Made by a program: the position numbers and the translations under genes. Shown piece after piece: positions 1 through 8,809 of a DNA stretch of 64,000 nt. The stretch's first letter is position 1; the number at the start of each line of letters is the position of its first letter. Below the pieces are notes generated by a model, which saw only the letters and a list, made by a program, of their open reading frames with translations, made no database searches and was not told where the DNA came from. Source of the stretch: Aphelocoma coerulescens (Eukaryota; Chordata; Aves; Passeriformes; Corvidae); NCBI RefSeq assembly GCF_041296385.1, contig NW_027184065.1, positions 1,296,001 to 1,360,000 on the forward strand, in the 5' to 3' direction.

Positions 1-563
1 TTGTGATGCTCCAGATCCACATGGAAGCCAGGGTGCACTGAGACACAGCGGGGCCTTGTTGGAACCAAAGACACCTCTGCAAAAAGCAGGCTAGCTCATA
101 GAAGCAAGGAGTCCATTGTTACAACATCAAACCTATGGAAGCAAGGGACCATTGTGACACTGCGGGGCCTCATGGAACCAATTGTCCATGATGACAGTGC
201 GGATCAAAAGAGACCATGGTGACACTGCGGAACCCGATGGAACCAAGGAGCCATTGTGACACAGTGGGGCCTCATGGAATCAAGGAGACCATTGTGACCC
301 AGGTGTTGCATGTGAAGGCAAGGAGCCATTGTGACACTTTGGGCTTCTTCCCTTGAGCTCTGCAGCTGGCTGTCCCAGCCCAGCGCACCATGTGCCACCT
401 GCTCTCCTCAGGGCTCTGCCTGCACACAGCCCCAGGAGAAGTTTTCCTGTTTGGAAGGAAAGAATGGAAAAGCCGGAGCAGGTTTCCTAAACAACAAACC
501 CCACTCAGGAGCCACATGCTCAGTACAGGCTGCCGGGAACGATGTCCCTTTTCTACAAGGGTC

Positions 564-572
564 AGGGTGAGC
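564..572 (+). other. Candidate 5' splice site AGG|GTGAGC
   Basis: The sequence AGG|GTGAGC fits the donor consensus well. In units with the GGGACTGATG variant the site reads AGT|GTGAGC (for example near 4972), losing the G at -1. Donor strength would thus differ between subtypes if the array were transcribed on the plus strand. There is no direct evidence of splicing. Confidence 0.3.
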
Positions 573-602
573 AGAATTCTCTGGGAGCAGAATTCTCGGA
601 GT
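571..602 (+). repeat. 16-bp tandem duplication carrying two EcoRI sites
   Basis: Two adjacent near-identical 16-bp copies (GCAGAATTCTCTGGGA then GCAGAATTCTCGGAGT) place GAATTC at 574-579 and 590-595. A third GAATTC follows at 612-617. The cluster recurs in every unit; only unit 23 has lost the first site. EcoRI would therefore release fragments just under unit length plus very short pieces. Confidence 0.85.
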
Positions 603-733
603 CTTTCCACTGAATTCTCTGTCCCTGTGTCTTGGGGTGACTTTATCATGTGTATCCCCTATTGCTGCTCTATGCCCAGAAGTGAACTTTGTGCATTTCT
701 GTGCCTTTCAACTGAGCCTGAGAGGGGGGAGAG

Positions 734-742
734 GAAAAAAAA
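734..742 (+). repeat. Variable A-run (A8/A9) that shifts reading frame between units
   Basis: The run after GAGG is A9 in unit 1 and the type III units, A8 in types IV and V, and G-interrupted (GAGGGA8) in type II. It accounts for the 2210/2211 length difference. It joins or separates two open frames on the plus strand, which argues against either frame being under coding constraint. Confidence 0.9.
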
Positions 743-912
743 ACCGGACAAACTTCTCAGAGCGTTTGTTCAAGGACACACATACACACTCCTCTGCATC
801 CTGCTTGCAGCAAGAGCGGAGGAAGCAACTTTGTTTCTTTTTAGCCAGTTTTCAGCTCCTTTTCTCTGGGGGGAGATGGAGAGTTGAACTTTGTTTTCCT
901 GGGACTTTGGGG

Positions 913-936
913 TTTTTTTTCCCTTCTTCTCTTCTT
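913..936 (+). other. 24-nt pure pyrimidine tract (T8CCC...CTT) with downstream CAG
   Basis: T8 is followed by C/T only up to 936, then GACTCTTTCAACATCAG ending at 953. The layout resembles a vertebrate polypyrimidine tract and 3' splice site. The G4T8 boundary varies in units 4 (G3T9) and 29 (G5T7). Function is unproven; a mononucleotide-rich tract can arise without it. Confidence 0.4.
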
Positions 937-1069
937 GACTCTTTCAACATCAGACCACATTGGGAGAATTTTCTCCCGAGGTGGGGGCCCTGAATGTGGG
1001 CCCATGAGCCAGCTGCAAGGAGGAGGAGAGAGACTACACCTCCGGAAGTGTTGGGGTTCCTCCCCCCTG

Positions 1070-1083
1070 CCATGAGGTCATGG
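1070..1083. other. Perfect 14-bp dyad CCATGAGGTCATGG
   Basis: CCATGA and TCATGG are reverse complements separated by GG, and the sequence contains an AGGTCA half-site-like hexamer. It is conserved in every unit. It may be a protein-binding palindrome or chance. Confidence 0.35.
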
Positions 1084-1124
1084 GAGAGGGGACCCTGGGG
1101 TAGAGGCATGGCCTGGGCACGGGG
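1082..1124 (+). other. Five G-runs in 43 bp, possible non-canonical G-quadruplex
   Basis: G-runs lie at 1082-1084, 1088-1091, 1097-1100, 1115-1117 and 1121-1124. One loop between runs is 14 nt, so it does not meet the strict loop limit of 7. Repeated once per unit, it would give 29 such sites. Confidence 0.3.
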
Positions 1125-1450
1125 TCTCCCTGCTCCCTGCTGACATGTGCCCTAATCCTGTTCAGCACTGCTTATTTTGTGTTGCCCTGTGCCAGGAGGG
1201 CCCTGCTTGTGCCGTGACTGCTCAGTTCTTTGGCAGTGCCCCGCCCATGTGGCTGGAGAAGAAAGAGCTCTGAAACTTCTCTCAAGAATGGCTCCCTATT
1301 TCTTTGCACGGGCCTCGCTGTCTATGGATGTTTCAGGAGACCCCACCGAAACACGGAAGGACTCTCAAATTATCCCAGCTTTCTCTGCACAGCGAGAGCT
1401 TTTAATATTTAGCATTGTTCTCCTTTTCCTGGGTGTTTGTTAAAAAAATA

Positions 1451-1479
1451 GTTTTTATCTCTTTCACTTTCTTCCCAGG
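1451..1479 (+). other. Candidate 3' splice site TTTTTATCTC...TTCTTCCCAG|G
   Basis: A pyrimidine-rich stretch leads to CCCAG|G at 1475-1479, close to the vertebrate acceptor consensus. It is conserved in all units. The start of this tract is the site of the AAAAAATGG/AAAAAAATAG variant. Whether it is used is unknown. Confidence 0.3.
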
Positions 1480-1689
1480 AAAATTCTTTTTTCCCGAAGC
1501 TGGTGGGGGAGGGCTGGGTGTAACCTGCCTTCTATCAGAGGATATTTTCCTCCACATTTGTCCAAACCGGCACAGCCTGTCCTTTCCAATGGCTGCTGGT
1601 GCCATTGTCAGCTTGAAGCCCTCTTTTGATGCAAGCAGATGTTGCCAGGTGTGTTCAGCAGCTGTTGCTCAATGCTTATGCCAAGCTAT

Positions 1690-2534
1690 TGTGTTCCTCA
1701 TGGAACCAAGGAGCCATTGTGACACTGCAGGGGCTGATGGCATCAAGGAGACAATTGTGACAGTACAGAACCTCCTAGAAACAAGGCTCCATTGTGACAC
1801 CGTGGGGAATCATGGAATCACGGAGCCCATTGTGACACGGCCAGGCCGCATGGAACCAATGGTCCATGGTAACACGGCGGATTCAAGAAGAGCACGGTGA
1901 CACCACGCAACATCATGGAACCATAGGTCCATTGTGACACAGCGGGGCCTCATGGAAACAAGGGGACCATTGTGGCAAAGCAGGGCCTAATGGAAGCATG
2001 GAGAGCATTGTGACATTGTGGGGAATCATGGAAGCATGGAGAGCATTGTGACACTAAGGAAACTCCTGGAACCAAGATGACCACTGGCACATAATGGAAC
2101 CTCATGGAAGCAAGCCTCCATGATGACTTTGGAGGGCCTCGGGGACCACAGGACCCATTGTGACACAGCAGGACCTGGTGGAACCAAGGAGCCTTTGTGA
2201 TGCTCCAGATCCACATGGAAGCCAGGGTGCACTGAGACACAGCGGGGCCTTGTTGGAACCAAAGACACCTCTGCAAAAAGCAGGCTAGCTCATAGAAGCA
2301 AGGAGTCCATTGTTACAACATCAAACCTATGGAAGCAAGGGACCATTGTGACACTGCGGGGCCTCATGGAACCAATTGTCCATGATGACAGTGCGGATCA
2401 AAAGAGACCATGGTGACACTGCGGAACCCGATGGAACCAAGGAGCCATTGTGACACAGTGGGGCCTCATGGAATCAAGGAGACCATTGTGACCCAGGTGT
2501 TGCATGTGAAGGCAAGGAGCCATTGTGACACTTT
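1690..2534 (+). repeat. Nested minisatellite block, ~23 degenerate subunits of ~37 bp
   Basis: Subunits of 30-42 bp, mostly 36-38, share the cores CATGGAACCAAGG, CCATTGTGACAC and GGGGCCT with many substitutions. The two closest neighbours start near 1994 and 2032: both read AAGCATGGAGAGCATTGTGA and then diverge. The block spans the chosen unit boundary. The equivalent block lies from 505 bp before to 339 bp after every unit start. Subunits differ strongly within a block but are almost identical between corresponding places in different units. The minisatellite therefore formed and diverged before the 2.2-kb unit was amplified. Confidence 0.93.
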
Positions 2535-4405
2535 GGGCTTCTTCCCTTGAGCTCTGCAGCTGGCTGTCCCAGCCCAGCGCACCATGTGCCACCTGCTCTC
2601 CTCAGGGCTCTGCCTGCACACAGCCCCAGGAGAAGTTTTCCTGTTTGGAAGGAAAGAATGGAAAAGCCGGAGCAGGTTTCCCAAACAACAAACCCCACTC
2701 AGGAGCCACATGCTCAGTACAGGCTGCCGGGAACGATGTCCCCTTTCTACAAGGGTCAGGGTGAGCAGAATTCTCTGGGAGCAGAATTCTCGGAGTCTTT
2801 CCACTGAATTCTCTGTCCCTGTGTCTTGGGGTGACTTTATCATGTGTATCCCCTATCGCTGCTCTATGCCCAGAAGTGAACTTTGTGCATTTCTGTGCCT
2901 TTCAACTGAGCCTGAGAGGGGGGAGAGGGAAAAAAAACCGGACAAACTTCTCAGAGCGTTTGTTCAAGGACACACATACACACTCCTCTGCATCCTGCTT
3001 GCAGCAAGAGCAGAGGAAGCAACTTTGTTTCTTTTTAGCCAGTTTTCAGCTCCTTTTCTCTGGGGGGAGATGGAGAGTTGAACTTTGTTTTCCTGGGACT
3101 TTGGGGTTTTTTTTCCCTTCTTCTCTTCTTGACTCTTTCAACATCAGACCACATTGGGAGAATTTTCTACTGAGGTGGGGGCCCTGAATGTGGGCCCATG
3201 AGCCAGCTGCAAGGAGGAGGAGAGAGACTACACCTCCGGAAGTGTTGGGGTTCCTCCCCCCTGCCATGAGGTCATGGGAGAGGGGACCCTGGGGTAGAGG
3301 CATGGCCTGGGCACGGGGTCTCCCTGCTCCCTGCTCACATGTGCCCTAATCCTGTTCAGCACTGCTTATTTTGTGTTGCCCTGTGCCAGGAGGGCCCTGG
3401 TTGTGCCGTGACTGCTCAGTTCTTTGGCAGTGCCCCGCCCATGTGGCTGGAGAAGAAAGAGCTCTGAAACTTCTCTCATGAATGGCTCCCTATTTCTTTG
3501 CACAGGCCTCGCTGTCTATGGATGTTTCAGGAGACCCCACCGAAACACGGAAGGACTCTCAAATTATCCCAGCTTTCTCTGCACAGCGAGAGCTTTTAAT
3601 ATTTAGCATTGTTCTCCTTTTCCTGGGTGTTTGTTAAAAAATGGTTTTTATCTCTTTCACTTTCTTCCCAGGAAAATTCTTTTTTCCCGAAGCTGGTGGG
3701 GGAGGGCTGGGTGTAACCTGCCTTCTATCAGAGGATATTTTCCTCCACATTTGTCAAAACCGGCACAGCCTGTCCTTTCCTGGGTGTCTGTGTCAGATGG
3801 AAGCTGCTGGTGCCATTGTCAGCTTGAAGCCCTCTTTTGATGCAAGCAGATGTTGCCAGGTGTGTTCAGCAGCTGTTGCTCAATGCTTATGCCAAGCTAT
3901 TGTGTTCCTCATGGAACCAAGGAGCCATTGTGACACTGCAGGGGCTGATGGCATCAAGGAGGCAATTGTGACAGTACAGAACCTCCTAGAAACAAGGCTC
4001 CATTGTGACACCGTGGGGAATCATGGAATCACGGAGCCCATTGTGACACGGCCCGGCCGCATGGAACCAATGGTCCATGGTAACACGGCGGATTCAAGAA
4101 GAGCACGGTGACACCACGCAACATCATGGAACCATAGGTCCATTGTGACACAGCGGGGCCTCATGGAAACAAGGGGACCATTGTGGCAAAGCAGGGCCTA
4201 ATGGAAGCATGGAGAGCATTGTGACATTGTGGGGAATCATGGAAGCATGGAGAGCATTGTGACACTAAGGAAACTCCTGGAACCAAGATGACCACTGGCA
4301 CATAATGGAACCTCATGGAAGCAAGCCTCCATGATGACTTTGGAGGGCCTCGGGGACCACAGGACCCATTGTGACACAGCAGGACCTGGTGGAACCAAGG
4401 AGCCT
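2195..4405 (+). repeat. Macrosatellite unit 2 (2211 bp), subtype II
   Basis: The core is 2535-3900. It has the subtype II markers, but AGAGCAGAGG instead of the CGG of the other type II units. Private changes include CACAGGCCTC at 3501-3510, an altered acceptor-like tract (GGGTGTCTGTGTCAG near 3782-3796) and CGGCCCGGCC near 4050. With several private changes it is one of the more individual copies. Confidence 0.97.
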
Positions 4406-6598
4406 TTGTGATGCTCCAGATCCACATGGAAGCCAGGGTGCACTGAGACACAGCGGGGCCTTGTTGGAACCAAAGACACCTCTGCAAAAAGCAGGCTAGC
4501 TCATAGAAGCAAGGAGTCCATTGTTACAACATCAAACCTATGGAAGCAAGGGACCATTGTGACACTGCGGGGCCTCATGGAACCAATTGTCCATGATGAC
4601 AGTGCGGATCAAAAGAGACCATGGTGACACTGCGGAACCCGATGGAACCAAGGAGCCATTGTGACACAGTGGGGCCTCATGGAATCAAGGAGACCATTGT
4701 GACCCAGGTGTTGCATGTGAAGGCAAGGAGCCATTGTGACACTTTGGGCTTCTTCCCTTGAGCTCTGCAGCTGGCTGTCCCAGCCCAGCGCACCATGTGC
4801 CACCTGCTCTCCTCAGGGCTCTGCCTGCACACAGCCCCAGGAGAAGTTTTCCTGTTTGCAAGGAAAGAATGGAAAAGCCGGAGCAGGTTTCCCAAACAAC
4901 AAACCCCACTCAGGAGCCACATGCTCAGTACAGGCTGCCGGGACTGATGTCCCCTTTCTACAAGGGTCAGTGTGAGCAGAATTCTCTGGGAGCAGAATTC
5001 TCGGAGTCTTTCCACTGAATTCTCTGTCCCTGTGTCTTGGGGTGACTTTATCATGTGTATCCCCTATTGCTGCTCTATGCCCAGAAGTGAACTTTGTGCA
5101 TTTCTGTGCCTTTCAACTGAGCCTGAGAGGGGGGAGAGGAAAAAAAAACCGGACAAACTTCTCAGAGCGTTTGTTCAAGGACACACATACACACTCCTCT
5201 GCATCCTGCTTGCAGCAAGAGCAGAGGAAGCAACTTTGTTTCTTTTTAGCCAGTTTTCAGCTCCTTTTCTCTGGGGGGAGATGGAGAGTTGAACTTTGTT
5301 TTCCTGGGACTTTGGGGTTTTTTTTCCCTTCTTCTCTTCTTGACTCTTTCAACATCAGACCACATTGGGAGAATTTTCTCCCGAGGTGGGGGCCCTGAAT
5401 GTGGGCCCATGAGCCAGCTGCAAGGAGGAGGAGAGAGACTACACCTCCGGAAGTGTTGGGGTTCCTCCCCCCTGCCATGAGGTCATGGGAGAGGGGACCC
5501 TGGGGTAGAGGCATGGCCTGGGCACGGGGTCTCCCTGCTCCCTGCTGACATGTGCCCTAATCCTGTTCAGCACTGCTTATTTTGTGTTGCCCTGTGCCAG
5601 GAGGGCCCTGCTTGTGCCGTGATTGCTCAGTTCTTTGGCAGTGCCCCGCCCATGTGGCTGGAGAAGAAAGAGCTCTGAAACTTCTCTCATGAATGGCTCC
5701 CTATTTCTTTGCACGGGCCTCGCTGTCTATGGATGTTTCAGGAGACCCCACCGAAACACGGAAGGACTCTCAAATTATCCCAGCTTTCTCTGCACAGCGA
5801 GAGCTTTTAACATTTAGCATTGTTCTCCTTTTCCTGGGTGTTTGTTAAAAAATGGTTTTTATCTCTTTCACTTTCTTCCCAGGAAAATTCTTTTTTCCCG
5901 AAGCTGGTGGGGGAGGGCTGGGTGTAACCTGCCTTCTATCAGAGGATATTTTCCTCCACATTTGTCAAAACCGGCACAGCCTGTCCTTTCCAATGGCTGC
6001 TGGTGCCATTGTCAGCTTGAAGCCCTCTTTTGATGCAAGCAGATGTTGCCAGGTGTGTTCAGCAGCTGTTGCTCAATGCTTATGCCAAGCTATTGTGTTC
6101 CTCATGGAACCAAGGAGCCATTGTGACACTGCAGGGGCTGATGGCATCAAGGAGACAATTGTGACAGTACAGAACCTCCTAGAAACAAGGCTCCATTGTG
6201 ACACCGTGGGGAATCATGGAATCACGGAGCCCATTGTGACACGGCCAGGCCGCATGGAACCAATGGTCCATGGTAACACGGCGGATTCAAGAAGAGCACG
6301 GTGACACCACGCAACATCATGGAACCATAGGTCCATTGTGACACAGCGGGGCCTCATGGAAACAAGGGGACCATTGTGGCAAAGCAGGGCCTAATGGAAG
6401 CATGGAGAGCATTGTGACATTGTGGGGAATCATGGAAGCATGGAGAGCATTGTGACACTAAGGAAACTCCTGGAACCAAGATGACCACTGGCACATAATG
6501 GAACCTCATGGAAGCAAGCCTCCATGATGACTTTGGAGGGCCTCGGGGACCACAGGACCCATTGTGACACAGCAGGACCTGGTGGAACCAAGGAGCCT
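4406..6598 (+). repeat. Macrosatellite unit 3 (2193 bp), mosaic of subtype III and a deletion-bearing copy
   Basis: The core is 4746-6093. The left part is type III (TTGCAAGG, GGGACTG, A9). The right part has CCCTGCTT, lacks the 18-bp segment (junction at 5991/5992) and has AAGGAGACAATT like type I. However, it keeps AAAAAATGG and CTCATGAAT unlike type I. This mixed signature is expected from exchange or conversion between units. Confidence 0.97.
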
Positions 6599-8809
6599 TT
6601 GTGATGCTCCAGATCCACATGGAAGCCAGGGTGCACTGAGACACAGCGGGGCCTTGTTGGAACCAAAGACACCTCTGCAAAAAGCAGGCTAGCTCATAGA
6701 AGCAAGGAGTCCATTGTTACAACATCAAACCTATGGAAGCAAGGGACCATTGTGACACTGCGGGGCCTCATGGAACCAATTGTCCATGATGACAGTGCGG
6801 ATCAAAGGAGACCATGGTGACACTGCGGAACCCGATGGAACCAAGGAGCCATTGTGACACAGTGGGGCCTCATGGAATCAAGGAGACCATTGTGACCCAG
6901 GTGTTGCATGTGAAGGCAAGGAGCCATTGTGACACTTTGGGCTTCTTCCCTTGAGCTCTGCAGCTGGCTGTCCCAGCCCAGCGCACCATGTGCCACCTGC
7001 TCTCCTCAGGGCTCTGCCTGCACACAGCCCCAGGAGAAGTTTTCCTGTTTGCAAGGAAAGAATGGAAAAGCCGGAGCAGGTTTCCCAAACAACAAACCCC
7101 ACTCAGGAGCCACATGCTCAGTACAGGCTGCCGGGAACGATGTCCCCTTTCTACAAGGGTCAGGGTGAGCAGAATTCTCTGGGAGCAGAATTCTCGGAGT
7201 CTTTCCACTGAATTCTCTGTCCCTGTGTCTTGGGGTGACTTTATCATGTGTATCCCCTATCGCTGCTCTATGCCCAGAAGTGAACTTTGTGCATTTCTGT
7301 GCCTTTCAACTGAGCCTGAGAGGGGGGAGAGGGAAAAAAAACCGGACAAACTTCTCAGAGCGTTTGTTCAAGGACACACATACACACTCCTCTGCATCCT
7401 GCTTGCAGCAAGAGCGGAGGAAGCAACTTTGTTTCTTTTTAGCCAGTTTTCAGCTCCTTTTCTCTGGGGGGAGATGGAGAGTTGAACTTTGTTTTCCTGG
7501 GACTTTGGGTTTTTTTTTCCCTTCTTCTCTTCTTGACTCTTTCAACATCAGACCACATTGGGAGAATTTTCTACTGAGGTGGGGGCCCTGAATGTGGGCC
7601 CATGAGCCAGCTGCAAGGAGGAGGAGAGAGACTACACCTCCGGAAGTGTTGGGGTTCCTCCCCCCTGCCATGAGGTCATGGGAGAGGGGACCCTGGGGTA
7701 GAGGCATGGCCTGGGCACGGGGTCTCCCTGCTCCCTGCTCACATGTGCCCTAATCCTGTTCAGCACTGCTTATTTTGTGTTGCCCTGTGCCAGGAGGGCC
7801 CTGGTTGTGCCGTGACTGCTCAGTTCTTTGGCAGTGCCCCGCCCATGTGGCTGGAGAAGAAAGAGCTCTGAAACTTCTCTCATGAATGGCTCCCTATTTC
7901 TTTGCACGGGCCTCGCTGTCTATGGATGTTTCAGGAGACCCCACCGAAACACGGAAGGACTCTCAAATTATCCCAGCTTTCTCTGCACAGCGAGAGCTTT
8001 TAATATTTAGCATTGTTCTCCTTTTCCTGGGTGTTTGTTAAAAAATGGTTTTTATCTCTTTCACTTTCTTCCCAGGAAAATTCTTTTTTCCCGAAGCTGG
8101 TGGGGGAGGGCTGGGTGTAACCTGCCTTCTATCAGAGGATATTTTCCTCCACATTTGTCAAAACCGGCACAGCCTGTCCTTTCCTGGGTCTCTGTTGCAG
8201 ATGGAAGCTGCTGGTGCCATTCTCAGCTTGAAGCCCTCTTTTGATGCAAGCAGATGTTGCCAGGTGTGTTCAGCAGCTGTTGCTCAATGCTTATGCCAAG
8301 CTATTGTGTTCCTCATGGAACCAAGGAGCCATTGTGACACTGCAGGGGCTGATGGCATCAAGGAGGCAATTGTGACAGTACAGAACCTCCTAGAAACAAG
8401 GCTCCATTGTGACACCGTGGGGAATCATGGAATCACGGAGCCCATTGTGACACGGCCAGGCCGCATGGAACCAATGGTCCATGGTAACACGGCGGATTCA
8501 AGAAGAGCACGGTGACACCACGCAACATCATGGAACCATAGGTCCATTGTGACACAGCGGGGCCTCATGGAAACAAGGGGACCATTGTGGCAAAGCAGGG
8601 CCTAATGGAAGCATGGAGAGCATTGTGACATTGTGGGGAATCATGGAAGCATGGAGAGCATTGTGACACTAAGGAAACTCCTGGAACCAAGATGACCACT
8701 GGCACATAATGGAACCTCATGGAAGCAAGCCTCCATGATGACTTTGGAGGGCCTCGGGGACCACAGGACCCATTGTGACACAGCAGGACCTGGTGGAACC
8801 AAGGAGCCT
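6599..8809 (+). repeat. Macrosatellite unit 4 (2211 bp), subtype II
   Basis: The core is 6939-8304. It carries ATCAAAGGAGA in the minisatellite (shared with units 6, 10, 13 and 19), TTGCAAGG, and CCATTCTCAG. The G4T8 tract of other units reads G3T9 at 7507-7518, a one-base change at the homopolymer boundary that leaves length unchanged. The 18-bp acceptor-like segment is present, ending in GCAG at 8197-8200. Confidence 0.97.
8181..8203 (+). other. 18-bp presence/absence segment with acceptor-like TCTGTTGCAG|ATGG (shown in unit 4)
   Basis: Long units read CCTTTCCTGGGTCTCTGTTG followed by CAGATGGAAGCTG. Short units read CCTTTCCAATGGCTGCTGG instead, 18 bp shorter. Eight units are short: 1, 3, 10, 19, 23, 25, 27 and 29. 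The segment looks like a 3' splice site immediately followed by ATG. The length change is a multiple of three, so the forward frame across it stays open in both forms. Confidence 0.85.

Larger units (their letters stand above)
341..1689 (+). repeat. Core segment of the unit, no short-period repetition (prototype in unit 1)
   Basis: This ~1.35-kb segment separates consecutive minisatellite blocks. It contains pyrimidine-rich tracts ending in AG, an A9 run at 734-742, a T8 run at 913-920, a G-rich stretch near 1082-1124 and a GC-box-like CCCCGCCC near 1240. No protein domain was recognised in any frame. Its pyrimidine tracts and the stretch near 1480-1575 are reminiscent of avian endogenous-retrovirus LTR or leader sequence. 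No TG..CA boundaries, polyadenylation signal or viral gene was identified, so this is a weak inference. An LTR-derived fragment fused to a minisatellite is one possible origin. Confidence 0.6.
1..2194 (+). repeat. Macrosatellite unit 1 (2194 bp), subtype I; prototype unit
   Basis: The core is 341-1689; the minisatellite is 1-340 and 1690-2194. It carries GGGAACG, A9, AGAGCGGAGG, CCCTGCTT and AAAAAAATAG. The 18-bp segment is absent at the junction near 1587. It differs from units 10 and 19 at only two scored sites (ATCAAAAGAGA near 205 and AGAGCGG near 815). It is used as the reference for the module entries. Confidence 0.97.

Noticed and set aside
390..887. Open reading frames of 60-200 codons on both strands, repeated in every unit
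   Set aside because: No domain or family was recognised. Frames overlap on both strands, several start at GTG, and they are opened or closed by the A-run, by GGGACTGATG and by AAAAAAATAG. Their recurrence only reflects the near identity of the units. None is called as a gene.
1190..1205. CTCF-like GCCAGGAGGGCCCTG, by analogy with macrosatellites such as DXZ4
   Set aside because: Alignment to the CTCF core needs a gap or several mismatches. Too weak to annotate without a matrix score.
1209..1219. GTGCCGTGACT resembling the core of a retroviral primer-binding site for tRNA-His
   Set aside because: Only 11 bases match. The flanks do not continue the match, and no LTR end lies next to it. Chance is a reasonable explanation.
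1690..2534. CRISPR array
   Set aside because: The ~37-bp period is a degenerate tandem repeat without a constant repeat alternating with unique spacers, and no cas-like gene is present.
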